Assembly (NCBI RefSeq): GCF_900055185.1
Contig: NZ_FIZX01000001.1
Location: forward strand, 1,736,001-1,800,000
Reading direction: 5' to 3'
Length of the DNA: 64,000 bases
From: Grimontia celer
GTDB lineage: Bacteria > Pseudomonadota > Gammaproteobacteria > Enterobacterales > Vibrionaceae
The notes beneath the pieces are model-generated. The model worked only from the letters and a program-made list of their open reading frames with translations. It was not told the DNA's origin and did not search any database. The translations under genes and the position numbers were made by a program. Below, in pieces: positions 27,505 to 35,948 of this stretch. The first letter of the stretch is position 1; the number at the start of each line of letters is the position of its first letter.

Positions 27505-28452
27505 TTAAGCCTTATGTTTAAAATGCATCACTTTCAGCGCACTGTCAGTATCAATATCTTCAAATTCCGGTGGGTTTTCGAGCCGAGAGATGTAGCTGAA
27601 CGCTGGTGCCTGCTCTTTCATTTGCTCTGTCAGGAAATCAGGTTTCACATCTGGCGCGTTAACACAAGCCAACACATCACCACTTTCCGAAACTAATTCG
27701 GGCAAACGGCGCAGAATTTTTGCGTAGTCTTTGGTCAGCACAAAGCTGCCTTTCTGGAATGAAGGCGGGTCAATTATCACCAGATCGTAAGGACCAAACT
27801 TCTTGACCTTGCCCCATGACTTGAAAAGCTCGTGACCGAGGAAACTTACCTTGCTTAAATCGTGCTGATTGAGGTGATGGTTTTCTCTACCTCTTGAGAG
27901 AGAAGATTTCGCCATATCCAGATTAACGACTTTTTCTGCGCCACCTTCAATTGCAGCTACAGAGAAACCACAGGTGTATGCAAACAAGTTCAATATGCGT
28001 TTGCCTGCTGCATTTTCTTGAACCCATTGACGGCCAAGGCGCATATCCAGAAACAGACCGTTATTCTGGCGCTTACCCAAGTCCAGCTTGTAGTTAAGGC
28101 CATTCTCAACCACATCAATCTGGCTTGGCATTTCGCCCACCAAGGTTTCGGTTTCTGATCCTTCACGGTCACGATGCTGAAGAATGACCGTCGTGCCTTG
28201 GCATTTCGTCCACACATCGCTTGCTACCAAAGCGCTTATACCTTCTTGCAATGCTGCATAGAATTCACTATCTGATTCTTTGAATATCGCAATCTGAAGC
28301 ACACCATTCCCAAGCCAATCTGCAGTTAGCTGATCTAAACCTTCGTAGCAACGCCCGCGTCCATGAAAAACACGGCGCACCTCCTGGTTACACTCAGCAA
28401 GGCGAGCGCAAAGTACTTCAAAAAACGTAGGCAGTGCAGCGGCTGTCATCAT
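27505..28452 (-). CDS. Class I SAM-dependent methyltransferase (RlmI/RlmK-like)
   Basis: 315-residue cytosolic methyltransferase of the COG1092 group, probably modifying 23S rRNA. It lacks an N-terminal PUA domain, since the Rossmann region starts near residue 118. Motifs: NGLFLDMRLGRQWV, SAM-binding ILNLFAYTCGFSVAAI, NLDMAKSSLSRGREN, and the catalytic-loop motif IIDPPSFQKGSF, as in rRNA m5C methyltransferases of this type. Two adjacent ATGs (28452 and 28449) could start it. The upstream small ORF overlaps the first by 4 bp, suggesting translational coupling. Target base is not deducible. Confidence 0.88.
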   Translation of the reverse strand: MMTAAALPTFFEVLCARLAECNQEVRRVFHGRGRCYEGLDQLTADWLGNGVLQIAIFKESDSEFYAALQEGISALVASDVWTKCQGTTVILQHRDREGSETETLVGEMPSQIDVVENGLNYKLDLGKRQNNGLFLDMRLGRQWVQENAAGKRILNLFAYTCGFSVAAIEGGAEKVVNLDMAKSSLSRGRENHHLNQHDLSKVSFLGHELFKSWGKVKKFGPYDLVIIDPPSFQKGSFVLTKDYAKILRRLPELVSESGDVLACVNAPDVKPDFLTEQMKEQAPAFSYISRLENPPEFEDIDTDSALKVMHFKHKA

Positions 28453-28670
28453 TGATTTGTTTCCTTTTCAGCGTCAGCGAATACATTTTGTTCCACTATC
28501 TGGCTGCTCAGTTGCAGGTTATAGAACTCACAATTACGGCGGTTGCATCCGCGCGACTGTTTCTTTCTCAATTGACGGCGAAAATTAGCCAGATTCCAGT
28601 AACGACTGGAAGAACCTGATTTTCTCAACGTACTCGTTTTCTTTTGTTTCAGTGCCATGCTCGACTCCAT
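28449..28670 (-). CDS. Small basic protein, translationally coupled to the methyltransferase
   Basis: 73 residues from the ATG at 28670 or 69 from 28658 (MALKQKKTS), the latter preceded by GGAG. Very basic N-terminal half (ALKQKKTSTLRKSGSSSRYW, then FRRQLRKKQSRGCNRRNCEF) with two closely spaced cysteines, and an acidic C-terminus. Its stop overlaps the methyltransferase ATG (ATGA). I do not recognise the family; the composition suggests RNA or ribosome association. It could be a conserved small protein of the group or a leader ORF. Confidence 0.55.
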   Translation of the reverse strand: MESSMALKQKKTSTLRKSGSSSRYWNLANFRRQLRKKQSRGCNRRNCEFYNLQLSSQIVEQNVFADAEKETNQ

Positions 28671-28699
28671 ACTACTTCCATCCTTGGAGTACTAAATTG

Positions 28700-29371
28700 C
28701 TATTTTTGGTGCGGCAGCTTCGGCCAGCTTAACGTTTCCGGTGTTTGCCATTCTTCTGGCAGTTCAGGCCATTCGTTGCCAATGCTTGGCATTTGTTGGA
28801 ATGAAAATGCCTCGCCACCGTGACTGAACCTAAGCGCGAAAGCATGAAGATATCCCCTGTCTGCCCCCGCTCCGCTATAGGTTTCATCACCCAGAATTGA
28901 TGACCCAACACTTTTCAGCGCTACGCGGATTTGATGTGTCTTACCCGTGTAAGGCTTGCAGAGAAATAAGCGTTTACCTTCACCACCGGACGTGGAAAAG
29001 AACTGGGTAATAGCAGGATTGGTTTTGGTAGATAGAAGCTTCCACATTGAGCGGCGACTTTTGGTCATATCACCAATAATGGTGCCCTGCTTTTTATTCG
29101 GCTTCTTTGCAGACACAGCCAGATAAAACTTCTGAACCGTTTTATCAGCAAACATTGAAGAAAGCTCAGATGCCGCTTTTTGATGACGTCCTAATAGAAG
29201 CAAGCCAGAGGTCATTTTGTCCAGTCGATGGATCAGGTAGAGCTTTTCGTCACCCGTTTGCTTCGCCACTTCACTCAAAAGAGGCTGATCATTATCGTCT
29301 TTGTGAACGCTAATGCCGGGATGTTTATCGATGACCAGAAAGTCATCATTCTGAAAAACCAGACTGAACAT
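28700..29371 (-). CDS. RluA-family pseudouridine synthase (TIGR01621 type)
   Basis: 223-residue pseudouridine synthase without an S4 domain. The catalytic motif YLIHRLDKMTSGLLLLGR contains the active-site Asp (near residue 51); FLVIDKHPGISVHKD is the usual N-terminal strand pair, and KPYTGKTHQIRVALKSVG the usual RNA-binding motif. The compact length and sequence fit the TIGR01621 subgroup found in Vibrionaceae and relatives; the modified RNA is unknown. Same strand as the small protein and methyltransferase genes that follow, 29 bp apart. Confidence 0.88.
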   Translation of the reverse strand: MFSLVFQNDDFLVIDKHPGISVHKDDNDQPLLSEVAKQTGDEKLYLIHRLDKMTSGLLLLGRHQKAASELSSMFADKTVQKFYLAVSAKKPNKKQGTIIGDMTKSRRSMWKLLSTKTNPAITQFFSTSGGEGKRLFLCKPYTGKTHQIRVALKSVGSSILGDETYSGAGADRGYLHAFALRFSHGGEAFSFQQMPSIGNEWPELPEEWQTPETLSWPKLPHQK

Positions 29372-29449
29372 GGGTAAACCTGTCGCTGCAGAAAAATAAG
29401 CGCAGAGTGTAAACCCAATCGCCCCAAATTTCTCTAATCAGAAAAGAAA

Positions 29450-29471
29450 ATCCCCGGTATTTACCGGGGAT
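29450..29471 (-). terminator. Terminator of the sodium-dependent transporter gene
   Basis: On the minus strand ATCCCCGGTA / TACCGGGGAT followed by TTTCTTTTC, 28 bp after the transporter stop. Confidence 0.88.
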
Positions 29472-29499
29472 ACGAGGTTGAGTTTGCGCTTGGTGAAGG

Positions 29500-30846
29500 T
29501 TACTTAATCAAGGGCCATAGGAAAACCAACGCCATCAGAATTGGGCACACAACACGAACGTAGGTTGGCCACACTTTCCAGAACAGACTCTCCGAAATTT
29601 CTGGGTTACCTTGACGCAACTCTTCCAATACCTGATTACGCTTCCAAATCCAACCAGCAATCAGCGCCATGATAAGCCCCAGAATTGGCTGCATGTACTC
29701 TGTGGTAATGCTGATCACCAGACCAAACAGTGAACCAAAGTTGAAGATAATAACGGTAGAGAAAAGTGCAATTGCACCACCAATCCACCACACGACTGTC
29801 TTACGGTCTTTGTTCAGTTCTTCAGAGGCACAAGACACTGGCACTTCAAGCATAGAAATCGATGATGTCAGTGCTGCGATAACCATCAGTGCAAAGAAGG
29901 CCACACCAACAATCAGACCCGCGCTGCCCATGGTGTCAAACATCGCTGGCAACACACTGAATACCAATGTATCACCATCCAAGAGGCCACCCGCTTCGTT
30001 GTAGATCTGCACGCCGTTGTGTTGAGCCGCAAACATTGCCGGGAGGATCAGAAGGCCTGCAACAAAGGCAACACCGGTATCTAGCAAAGCAACCTGCGCC
30101 GCTGTTTTAGGTAGATCTGCATCTTTGCGAAGGTAAGAGCCGTAGACCATCATGGTGCACACACCGATAGACAGAGAGAAGAACGCCTGACCCATTGCGC
30201 TGACCATCAGATCAGGAGAGAAGTGCGAAGTATCCGGAACCAGATACATCTTCAAGCCATCAACAGCACCCGGTTGGAAAAGGGTGTAAATCACCATCAA
30301 GATAAACAGCACAAACAACACTGGCATCAAACGGCTTGACCATTTCTCGATACCATCAGCCACACCGTTGCGCACAACCAGAATCGTCAGCAACATGAAT
30401 AGTGCCATCAGAACGAGATTACGTTCAATACTGAAGCCTTCCAGCCAGGCCGCTGCCGCATCCATTCCCACTGCGCTCAGCAACGGACCCACCAAAAATC
30501 CGAAGAACCAGCCAGCGACGATGGCATAGAAGCTAAGAATGCCACTCACGCCCAGCATACCGGCGATACCCACCGCAGAGCCAAGCGCTTTTTGTTTTGG
30601 TGCAACAGAAATCAGGGAACGAATAGGGTTGGATGCACCGTAACGGCCGATGGTCAATTCAGCCACCAGCAGTGGGTAAGCCAGAATAAATACCATCGCG
30701 AGGTAAATCAGTAAAAAGACAGCGCCACCGTTGCTGGCTGCCTGTGTTGGGAAACCCCAGATATTACCTAGCCCCACAGCAGAACCAGCTGCAGCGAGAA
30801 TAAATCCGAGACGGGAAGAAAATTGGGCTCTACTACCGCTTGCCAT
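29500..30846 (-). CDS. Sodium-dependent transporter of the NSS (SNF/LeuT) family
   Basis: 448-residue inner-membrane symporter with about 12 hydrophobic segments, probably taking up an amino acid or related compound with Na+. ATG at 30846 follows GAGAG at good spacing; the GTG two codons earlier is less likely. TM1 carries the NSS motif RLGFILAAAGSAVGLGNIWG followed by FPTQAASNGG. In LeuT and most relatives the position after GN-x-x is Arg, the extracellular gate; here it is Gly, a feature of one bacterial NSS subgroup. TM6 has GQAFFSLSIGVCTMMVYGSYL. Substrate cannot be inferred. Monocistronic, divergent from the cls gene. Confidence 0.9.
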   Translation of the reverse strand: MASGSRAQFSSRLGFILAAAGSAVGLGNIWGFPTQAASNGGAVFLLIYLAMVFILAYPLLVAELTIGRYGASNPIRSLISVAPKQKALGSAVGIAGMLGVSGILSFYAIVAGWFFGFLVGPLLSAVGMDAAAAWLEGFSIERNLVLMALFMLLTILVVRNGVADGIEKWSSRLMPVLFVLFILMVIYTLFQPGAVDGLKMYLVPDTSHFSPDLMVSAMGQAFFSLSIGVCTMMVYGSYLRKDADLPKTAAQVALLDTGVAFVAGLLILPAMFAAQHNGVQIYNEAGGLLDGDTLVFSVLPAMFDTMGSAGLIVGVAFFALMVIAALTSSISMLEVPVSCASEELNKDRKTVVWWIGGAIALFSTVIIFNFGSLFGLVISITTEYMQPILGLIMALIAGWIWKRNQVLEELRQGNPEISESLFWKVWPTYVRVVCPILMALVFLWPLIK

Positions 30847-31285
30847 AATCACTCTCTAAAAAGTTATTTTTAATGTTGTTATACCCAAATCGCCCCAAGG
30901 CGCTGCTTTTAGCGAGAGTTGAATGGGTAACTCCTTTCCCAGCTTGTTGATACTTTTCCGTGGTAGCCCACGCCGGGCTGTAAACAAAAGCTTACAGATC
31001 ATAAATATGCTGTTTGAAGAACAGGCATGGCAAGTAAACCAGTTTGAGAATAAAATTTGAAGCGATCGCGCTATATTTTTCGATCAGTCAACATATTACC
31101 CCATTTATCGCCTCGATTTGATTACTTTATAAACACTTAGTGACAAACACTTTTTAACATTCGTCTAATCAGCCAGCGAAATACTCCTCGTGTGCCTCGC
31201 GATTGGGAATATGCAACGCTAAATACAGTGCATACTGTTCTTGATCACTCTATATTGAGGATTGATTTGAGCTAAGTGGGTTGAA
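30847..31285. other. 439-bp divergent promoter region (transporter / cls)
   Basis: No ORF of note. On the transporter side there are two nested small inverted repeats: AGCCC/GGGCT at 30965-30979 and CTGTAA/TTACAG at 30978-30997, which could form hairpins in the transporter mRNA leader. The remainder is AT-rich promoter-like DNA with no assignable site. Confidence 0.4.
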
Positions 31286-32746
31286 ATGGAAAAGGTTTAT
31301 CAGTTTTTGGTATGGGCAAGCGTCTTCTTTTATTGGCTGCTGATCGCCGGTGTGACCATTCGTGTGGTATTAAAACGTCGAGCCCTTGGTGTTTCCATTG
31401 CCTGGCTGATGATCATCTACATCATTCCGATTGTCGGCGTGATTCTTTATCTCCTCTTTGGTGAGCTTAACCTTGGCCGAAAACGCGCCGATCGCGCGAG
31501 AGCGATGTTTGCGCCTTATGGTAAATGGCTTGAAACCGTTAACGAATGTGAAGCGCATCGTCCTCAACACTTGAGCTTCCTCGCCCGTCCTGTCCATGAC
31601 TTGTGTTTACGACGGGCAGGGATTCCGGCATTGGCGGGTAATCAACTCACACTATTCAACGAAACGGCAGACATTCTCCGTAACATTACCCAAGACATCA
31701 AAGAAGCAGAACAATCCATCAACATGGTGTTTTATATCTGGCATCCTGGAGGTCATGCTGATGACGTCGCTAAAGCAGTCTGTGATGCAGCTAAACGGGG
31801 TGTAACCGTCCGCATTTTGCTTGATTCAGCCGGGAGCAAAACCTTTTTCAGAAGCCATTGGCCTGATGCGATGCGTAAAGCCGGGGTTGAATTAATTGAA
31901 GCACTTGCCGTTAGTCCAGCGCGTATGTTCCTTCGCAGGCTGGATATCCGTCAGCACCGTAAAATCGTCATTATCGACAACAAGACTGGCTACACAGGAT
32001 CGATGAACTTGGTCGACCCTCGCTTCTTTAAACAGAACGCAGGTGTTGGCCAATGGGTCGACATTATGGTCAAAGCCGAAGGACCATCCGTTCCTATTCT
32101 CAACAGTATCTTTGCCTGGGATTGGGAAGTAGAAACCGGCCTTCGCTACCTACCCGATTTGCCTCAATGCAGCTTGATTGAGGAACATCGTCATGCAAAC
32201 CACTCGGTTCAGGTTGCACCTTCTGGCCCCGGCATGCCGGATGGCATCATTCAGCAGGTATTAATGCTGGCGATTCATCAGGCGAAAAAGAGTCTGACAA
32301 TCACCACACCTTACTTGGTGCCAAGCGAAAGTTTGCTTAGTGCCCTGCAAACCACCGCTCAACGTGGCGTGACAGTAAATATTATTATTCCGGCCAAAAA
32401 CGACAGCCTGATGGTGGAATGGGCCAGCCGCTCTTTCTTTAATGAGCTTTTGAGAGCGGGTATTAATATCTATCGTTTCAATGGTGGATTACTGCATACA
32501 AAGTCAGTAATGGTGGATGATAAATTCTGCCTGATTGGTACCGTCAATTTGGATATGCGAAGCCTTTGGCTCAACTTTGAATTGACACTCTGTGTCGACG
32601 ACCCGGAGTTTTGCGCGGACTTGGTTTCTCTTCAAAACGCTTACATGGCAGACTCTTCATTGGTTGATAAAACGGAATGGTCTCGACGCTCTGTATTTAA
32701 TCGCCCCATCGAGCAGTTCTTTTATATGTTCAGCCCGCTTTTATAG
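31286..32746 (+). CDS. clsA: Cardiolipin synthase A
   Basis: 486-residue phospholipase-D-superfamily membrane enzyme that joins two phosphatidylglycerols into cardiolipin. Two N-terminal transmembrane helices (about 5-27 and 37-59). Both HKD motifs are complete: H224-K226-D231 in QHRKIVIIDN and H404-K406-D411 in LHTKSVMVDDK, each followed by the expected GSMN / GTVN. Length is as in E. coli ClsA. Single gene; a long hairpin lies after the stop. Confidence 0.95.
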   Translation: MEKVYQFLVWASVFFYWLLIAGVTIRVVLKRRALGVSIAWLMIIYIIPIVGVILYLLFGELNLGRKRADRARAMFAPYGKWLETVNECEAHRPQHLSFLARPVHDLCLRRAGIPALAGNQLTLFNETADILRNITQDIKEAEQSINMVFYIWHPGGHADDVAKAVCDAAKRGVTVRILLDSAGSKTFFRSHWPDAMRKAGVELIEALAVSPARMFLRRLDIRQHRKIVIIDNKTGYTGSMNLVDPRFFKQNAGVGQWVDIMVKAEGPSVPILNSIFAWDWEVETGLRYLPDLPQCSLIEEHRHANHSVQVAPSGPGMPDGIIQQVLMLAIHQAKKSLTITTPYLVPSESLLSALQTTAQRGVTVNIIIPAKNDSLMVEWASRSFFNELLRAGINIYRFNGGLLHTKSVMVDDKFCLIGTVNLDMRSLWLNFELTLCVDDPEFCADLVSLQNAYMADSSLVDKTEWSRRSVFNRPIEQFFYMFSPLL

Positions 32747-32751
32747 CACCT

Positions 32752-32787
32752 CTCCTTTTTGATGAAGGCTCGGTCATCAAAAGGGAG
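32752..32787 (+). terminator. Long hairpin after clsA
   Basis: CTCCTTTTTGATGA pairs with TCATCAAAAGGGAG (one G-T pair) around an 8-nt loop. There is no run of T behind it, so it may stabilise the 3' end rather than terminate efficiently. Confidence 0.5.
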
Positions 32788-33011
32788 GAGTTATCTTCTA
32801 ACTCAGCAAAAACGGATATCTATCTCTTTAAAAGCAATATGAACTATCCAGATACTTGCCACTGCTACTTGCGTTAAAAGTATTCAAAAGATTGAGCTTT
32901 ATATCAATTCATAAAGTTTTACAAAATCAGAGAACATCAAATAGAACCTTCTAAAGCGCACTTTTTGTTTAACGATTAACCTAATCGCTCAAAATAAAAC
33001 CACCCGTATAA

Positions 33012-33025
33012 GTGATAAGTATCAC
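33012..33025. promoter_or_regulatory. Palindrome GTGATA-AG-TATCAC upstream of the MarR-type regulator
   Basis: Perfect 14-bp dyad with 6-bp arms, 145 bp before the regulator start. Size and symmetry fit a winged-helix dimer site (possible autoregulation); a CRP-like site is less likely because the spacing differs from TGTGA-N6-TCACA. Confidence 0.35.
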
Positions 33026-33169
33026 ATTTGCTACAAGTCGATTCACAGACTGATTATAACTTCTTATTTTTCATCATGTTATTTTTACAAAAAAAATAAA
33101 GTCACACCAATATATTCTCATACCGCAACTGCCTAAGAGAATAGACTTTATTTCAATTCCAGATGTAAT

Positions 33170-33637
33170 ATGCGCGCCACTTATAACACCAATAAACTAG
33201 TGATAATCGTGTATATTCAATCGGAACTGAGTTTTTTATGCCGACTCGTTGCTCTCAAATCAGCCAAGCGCCATCACGATTGGTTGGAACAACAAGGAGT
33301 GATATTAAGTTCTGAACAGGCAATTGCTATTGCAGCCGTGGCAGATAAAGGCGAAATGCGTCAAGGTGACCTAATGGGTTTACCTTATCTGGCTAGTGAG
33401 AAATCAAAAGTCAGCCGCGTTGTGCAAGGCCTGGTTTTAGAGGGTTACATTGACCGTCGTGACGACATTCATGATCGCCGTTCTAAGATTCTGACTTTGT
33501 CGGAAAAAGGACAAATGATGGCAGACATGATGTCTCAAGCAGAATCAAATAATAAGCTGCTTCTGTCTTCACTGCTCTCAAACGAAGAAATGTCTTCACT
33601 CCAAAATGCACTGGAAAAGATTGCCCACGCAATGTGA
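33170..33637 (+). CDS. MarR-family winged-helix regulator
   Basis: 155-residue (or shorter) DNA-binding regulator. Winged-helix region about 45-110: LSSEQAIAIAAVADKGEMRQ, then LASEKSKVSRVVQGLVLEGY as recognition helix, and the wing DRRDDIHDRRSKILTLSEKG, typical of MarR proteins. C-terminal dimerisation helix follows. Ligand and targets unknown. The start is uncertain: no clear Shine-Dalgarno precedes the ATG, and GTG codons at 33200 and 33209 are alternatives. Own terminator. Confidence 0.82.
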   Translation: MRATYNTNKLVIIVYIQSELSFLCRLVALKSAKRHHDWLEQQGVILSSEQAIAIAAVADKGEMRQGDLMGLPYLASEKSKVSRVVQGLVLEGYIDRRDDIHDRRSKILTLSEKGQMMADMMSQAESNNKLLLSSLLSNEEMSSLQNALEKIAHAM

Positions 33638-33644
33638 TTTCCGT

Positions 33645-33669
33645 AAAACCCGAGCCCCGCTCGGGTTTT
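33645..33669 (+). terminator. Terminator after the MarR-type gene
   Basis: AAAACCCGAGC, loop CCC, GCTCGGGTTTT followed by T and CTTTTC, right after the stop. Confidence 0.92.
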
Positions 33670-33857
33670 TCTTTTCAGCATAGAAATCCTCCCTAACTCC
33701 TTAAAAATTACCGTATTAAATACGCGAAAAAAATATCCATTTATGCATCAGTATCTTGGTCAATGTTTGTGCATTTTTACGCACTTTTTCGCGATCGATA
33801 TACATCCAGTTGTCTACACTTGAAGAGCGGAATGGGGACGCAGCTAAGGGGTGGTCT

Positions 33858-34160
33858 ATGTTGGCTCGACACAGAAATTATTTGCTCAAAGATACTAAGC
33901 AGCTACACGCTCACGTTCAGGTAAATCCTACCGGCCTGATCGAAGTTGAGATTGTAGAGAAAAGACAATGCCACGCTGCAGAGTTCGAACATTTACGTTT
34001 CGAACGCAGCGGCAGAGTGACGAAGCTGGTAGGTAAACATACGTCAAATGGCAAACCAGTACATTGGCAATTACCTCTTGCAAATGATGATGCCAAGGAA
34101 CTGGAAAATCTCATCGAAGAAGCCACGGAAGAGCTTGAAATACTGATGAGAGACCTATAA
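33858..34160 (+). CDS. Hypothetical protein, 100 residues
   Basis: ATG at 33858 follows AAGGGGTGGTCT and gives MLARHRNYLLKDTKQLHAHV; the open frame extends upstream only through a TTG, which I reject. No signal peptide or membrane segment. Features: a beta-rich middle (VNPTGLIEVEIVEKRQCHAA, then VTKLVGKHTSNGKPVHWQLP) and a strongly acidic helical C-terminus (DDAKELENLIEEATEELEIL), perhaps a short coiled coil. I do not recognise a family. It has its own terminator and stands between two regulator genes. Confidence 0.65.
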   Translation: MLARHRNYLLKDTKQLHAHVQVNPTGLIEVEIVEKRQCHAAEFEHLRFERSGRVTKLVGKHTSNGKPVHWQLPLANDDAKELENLIEEATEELEILMRDL

Positions 34161-34187
34161 CAAACTCATAGCGCAACAATGCCTTTT

Positions 34188-34207
34188 AACGCTGCTCCCG
34201 CAGCGTT
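34188..34207 (+). terminator. Terminator after the 100-residue hypothetical gene
   Basis: AACGCTGC, loop TCCC, GCAGCGTT followed by TTTTCTTTTT. Confidence 0.92.
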
Positions 34208-34273
34208 TTTTCTTTTTAAAGTCACCATTGATCCTGCATAATGTCTACTGGTTTCGAGATGGCTTAACTCCCG

Positions 34274-35215
34274 ATGTCTAAAGATATTTTCAATACAATC
34301 GACCTAAACTTACTCCGCATTTTCCTGGTTGTATTCCAAGAGAAAAATACGAGGAAAGCCGCAGAGCGTTTGTTTGTAACTCAACCTGCGGTTAGCCAGA
34401 ACCTTAAAAAGCTCCGTCATTTCTTTAACGATGAACTCTTTATAAAAGTGCCGGAAGGGCTTCAGCCTACCCCAAAAGCGGAACAAATTGCTGCGAAGAT
34501 AACGCCATCACTCAATGACCTTCAATCTTCCTTAAACGAGCTGGAAGAATTTGATCCTTTCACTCAGAAGAAAAAAGTTCGGATCGCATTTGCTCCACAG
34601 GTAATGATCAGCTTATCAGGGACATTCATATTGGAGCTGAAAGCCAGAGCCCCAAAGCTTGAGGTTGAAATTGTTAACTGGAGTACGACGACCTTTTCGG
34701 AAATAGAGAATGGTCAACTATTGCTCGGCGTATCATACAGCTATAGCCGCATTCCAAAGCACATTAGAGAGCTTGAGTTGATTAAGCTCACAGGATGTTG
34801 CGCTGTGAGGCAAGAACATCCACTCAACACTGCCAGCGCAAAACCGGAAGCGTTCTCAGATTTTGAATTGGCATCTCTGTTTATTCCAGGTTGGAGTGAG
34901 GACTTACCCATAGCAGCCAAAGAGCTGAACGCGATGTCATTGCCTTACAAAGTTGGCTTTCGTTCCGCTTATCCAATGGCCATTGTTGATGTTATACATA
35001 AAACGGATATGTTCTTCGCCACCAGCGATCTCTTCCCTTTCGACGCCTATCCTTATCTACGTAGACTTGATATTGACTCTGAAGACATTGAGTTAATCTA
35101 TCCACTCAACAGCTACTTCCACCAAAGAAATAGTAATGACCCTCTGACTCAATGGCTAAATCAGTTATTGATTGAAGAGCTGGAGATAGTCCGTCATAAG
35201 CCAAAAACGGCTTAA
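34274..35215 (+). CDS. LysR-family transcriptional regulator
   Basis: 313-residue LysR-type regulator. N-terminal winged helix-turn-helix: DLNLLRIFLVVFQEKNTRKA then RLFVTQPAVSQNLKKLRHFF (about 10-50), followed by ELFIKVPEGLQPTPKAEQIA. The effector domain starts near residue 95 (KKVRIAFAPQVMIS). The overall type resembles the NodD/NahR/LeuO branch. It sits 155 bp upstream of, and co-directional with, two outer-membrane protein genes, which are possible targets; that is inference only. Confidence 0.88.
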   Translation: MSKDIFNTIDLNLLRIFLVVFQEKNTRKAAERLFVTQPAVSQNLKKLRHFFNDELFIKVPEGLQPTPKAEQIAAKITPSLNDLQSSLNELEEFDPFTQKKKVRIAFAPQVMISLSGTFILELKARAPKLEVEIVNWSTTTFSEIENGQLLLGVSYSYSRIPKHIRELELIKLTGCCAVRQEHPLNTASAKPEAFSDFELASLFIPGWSEDLPIAAKELNAMSLPYKVGFRSAYPMAIVDVIHKTDMFFATSDLFPFDAYPYLRRLDIDSEDIELIYPLNSYFHQRNSNDPLTQWLNQLLIEELEIVRHKPKTA

Positions 35216-35370
35216 AATAACCAACGACAAGCCAATAAGCCTTACTTATCACCGGAATAACAGTTAATAATTAAAACATATTGAATTCTCTGTTTAAGAT
35301 GGCTCCGCCACCTAGGGAACGGCAACAATAGCTGGCAAGGACGCTCTCAAATAAACAGAGAGAGTAACTA

Positions 35371-35928
35371 ATGAAAAAAGCGGTCCTGGCAAGCACTATC
35401 TTCCTTCTGCCTTTCGCAGCCTTTGCAAACGATTATTCTGGTCATCGCGTTGGTATCGGCTATGTCGAAACCGAAATAGAAAACACTGTAGGCTCCCGTG
35501 TTGATTGGGGTACTGGATTCAAGCTTGAGTATGGCTATGACATCAACAAAATATTTGGTGTCAATTTCTCCTACAACAACACATCAGATTCCGTAAATCT
35601 TCAGCACCAAGGGCAGACCATTTTGGGTGCCGACCAGAAGCGTCACACGTTCAAGCTTGACACTGACATCGGTTATACCTTTGATGTACGTGGTTTCCTC
35701 ATCAAACCTTATGGTGCAATTGGTATTGCCAGCTATACAGAGAATCAAGACATTAACGTCGCTGACAACAGCTCAATGTCGCACTCATTCAGCGATACGG
35801 CTGTTTACTTTGGCGGTGGCGTGCGCGCTTCCCTACCACAAGGCTTATATGCAGATATTCGTGCAGACTTTCTCGCAGATGATGATATGACCGACCAGGT
35901 ATCTCTGAGCATCGGCTATCGCTTCTAA
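35371..35928 (+). CDS. Small outer-membrane beta-barrel protein
   Basis: 185 residues with a clear Sec signal peptide (MKKAVLASTIFLLPFAAFA, cut before ND). The mature part alternates amphipathic strands and ends in aromatic F (VSLSIGYRF), typical of outer-membrane barrels; the length fits an eight-stranded OmpA/OmpW-like or porin-family (OMP_b-brl) barrel: VGIGYVETEIE, FKLEYGYDINKIFGVNFSYN, HTFKLDTDIGYTF, LIKPYGAIGIASY. Preceded by GAGAGTAACTA. The next gene follows 20 bp on, so they form a pair. Function unknown. Confidence 0.8.
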   Translation: MKKAVLASTIFLLPFAAFANDYSGHRVGIGYVETEIENTVGSRVDWGTGFKLEYGYDINKIFGVNFSYNNTSDSVNLQHQGQTILGADQKRHTFKLDTDIGYTFDVRGFLIKPYGAIGIASYTENQDINVADNSSMSHSFSDTAVYFGGGVRASLPQGLYADIRADFLADDDMTDQVSLSIGYRF

Positions 35929-35948
35929 TAGTGGAAAGGAGTTTGGCA

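Larger units (their letters stand above)
32747..33169. other. 423-bp AT-rich gap upstream of the MarR-type gene
   Basis: Apart from the clsA 3' hairpin and a palindrome at 33012-33025, I see no gene. The base composition is clearly more AT-rich than the surrounding core genes. Confidence 0.5.
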
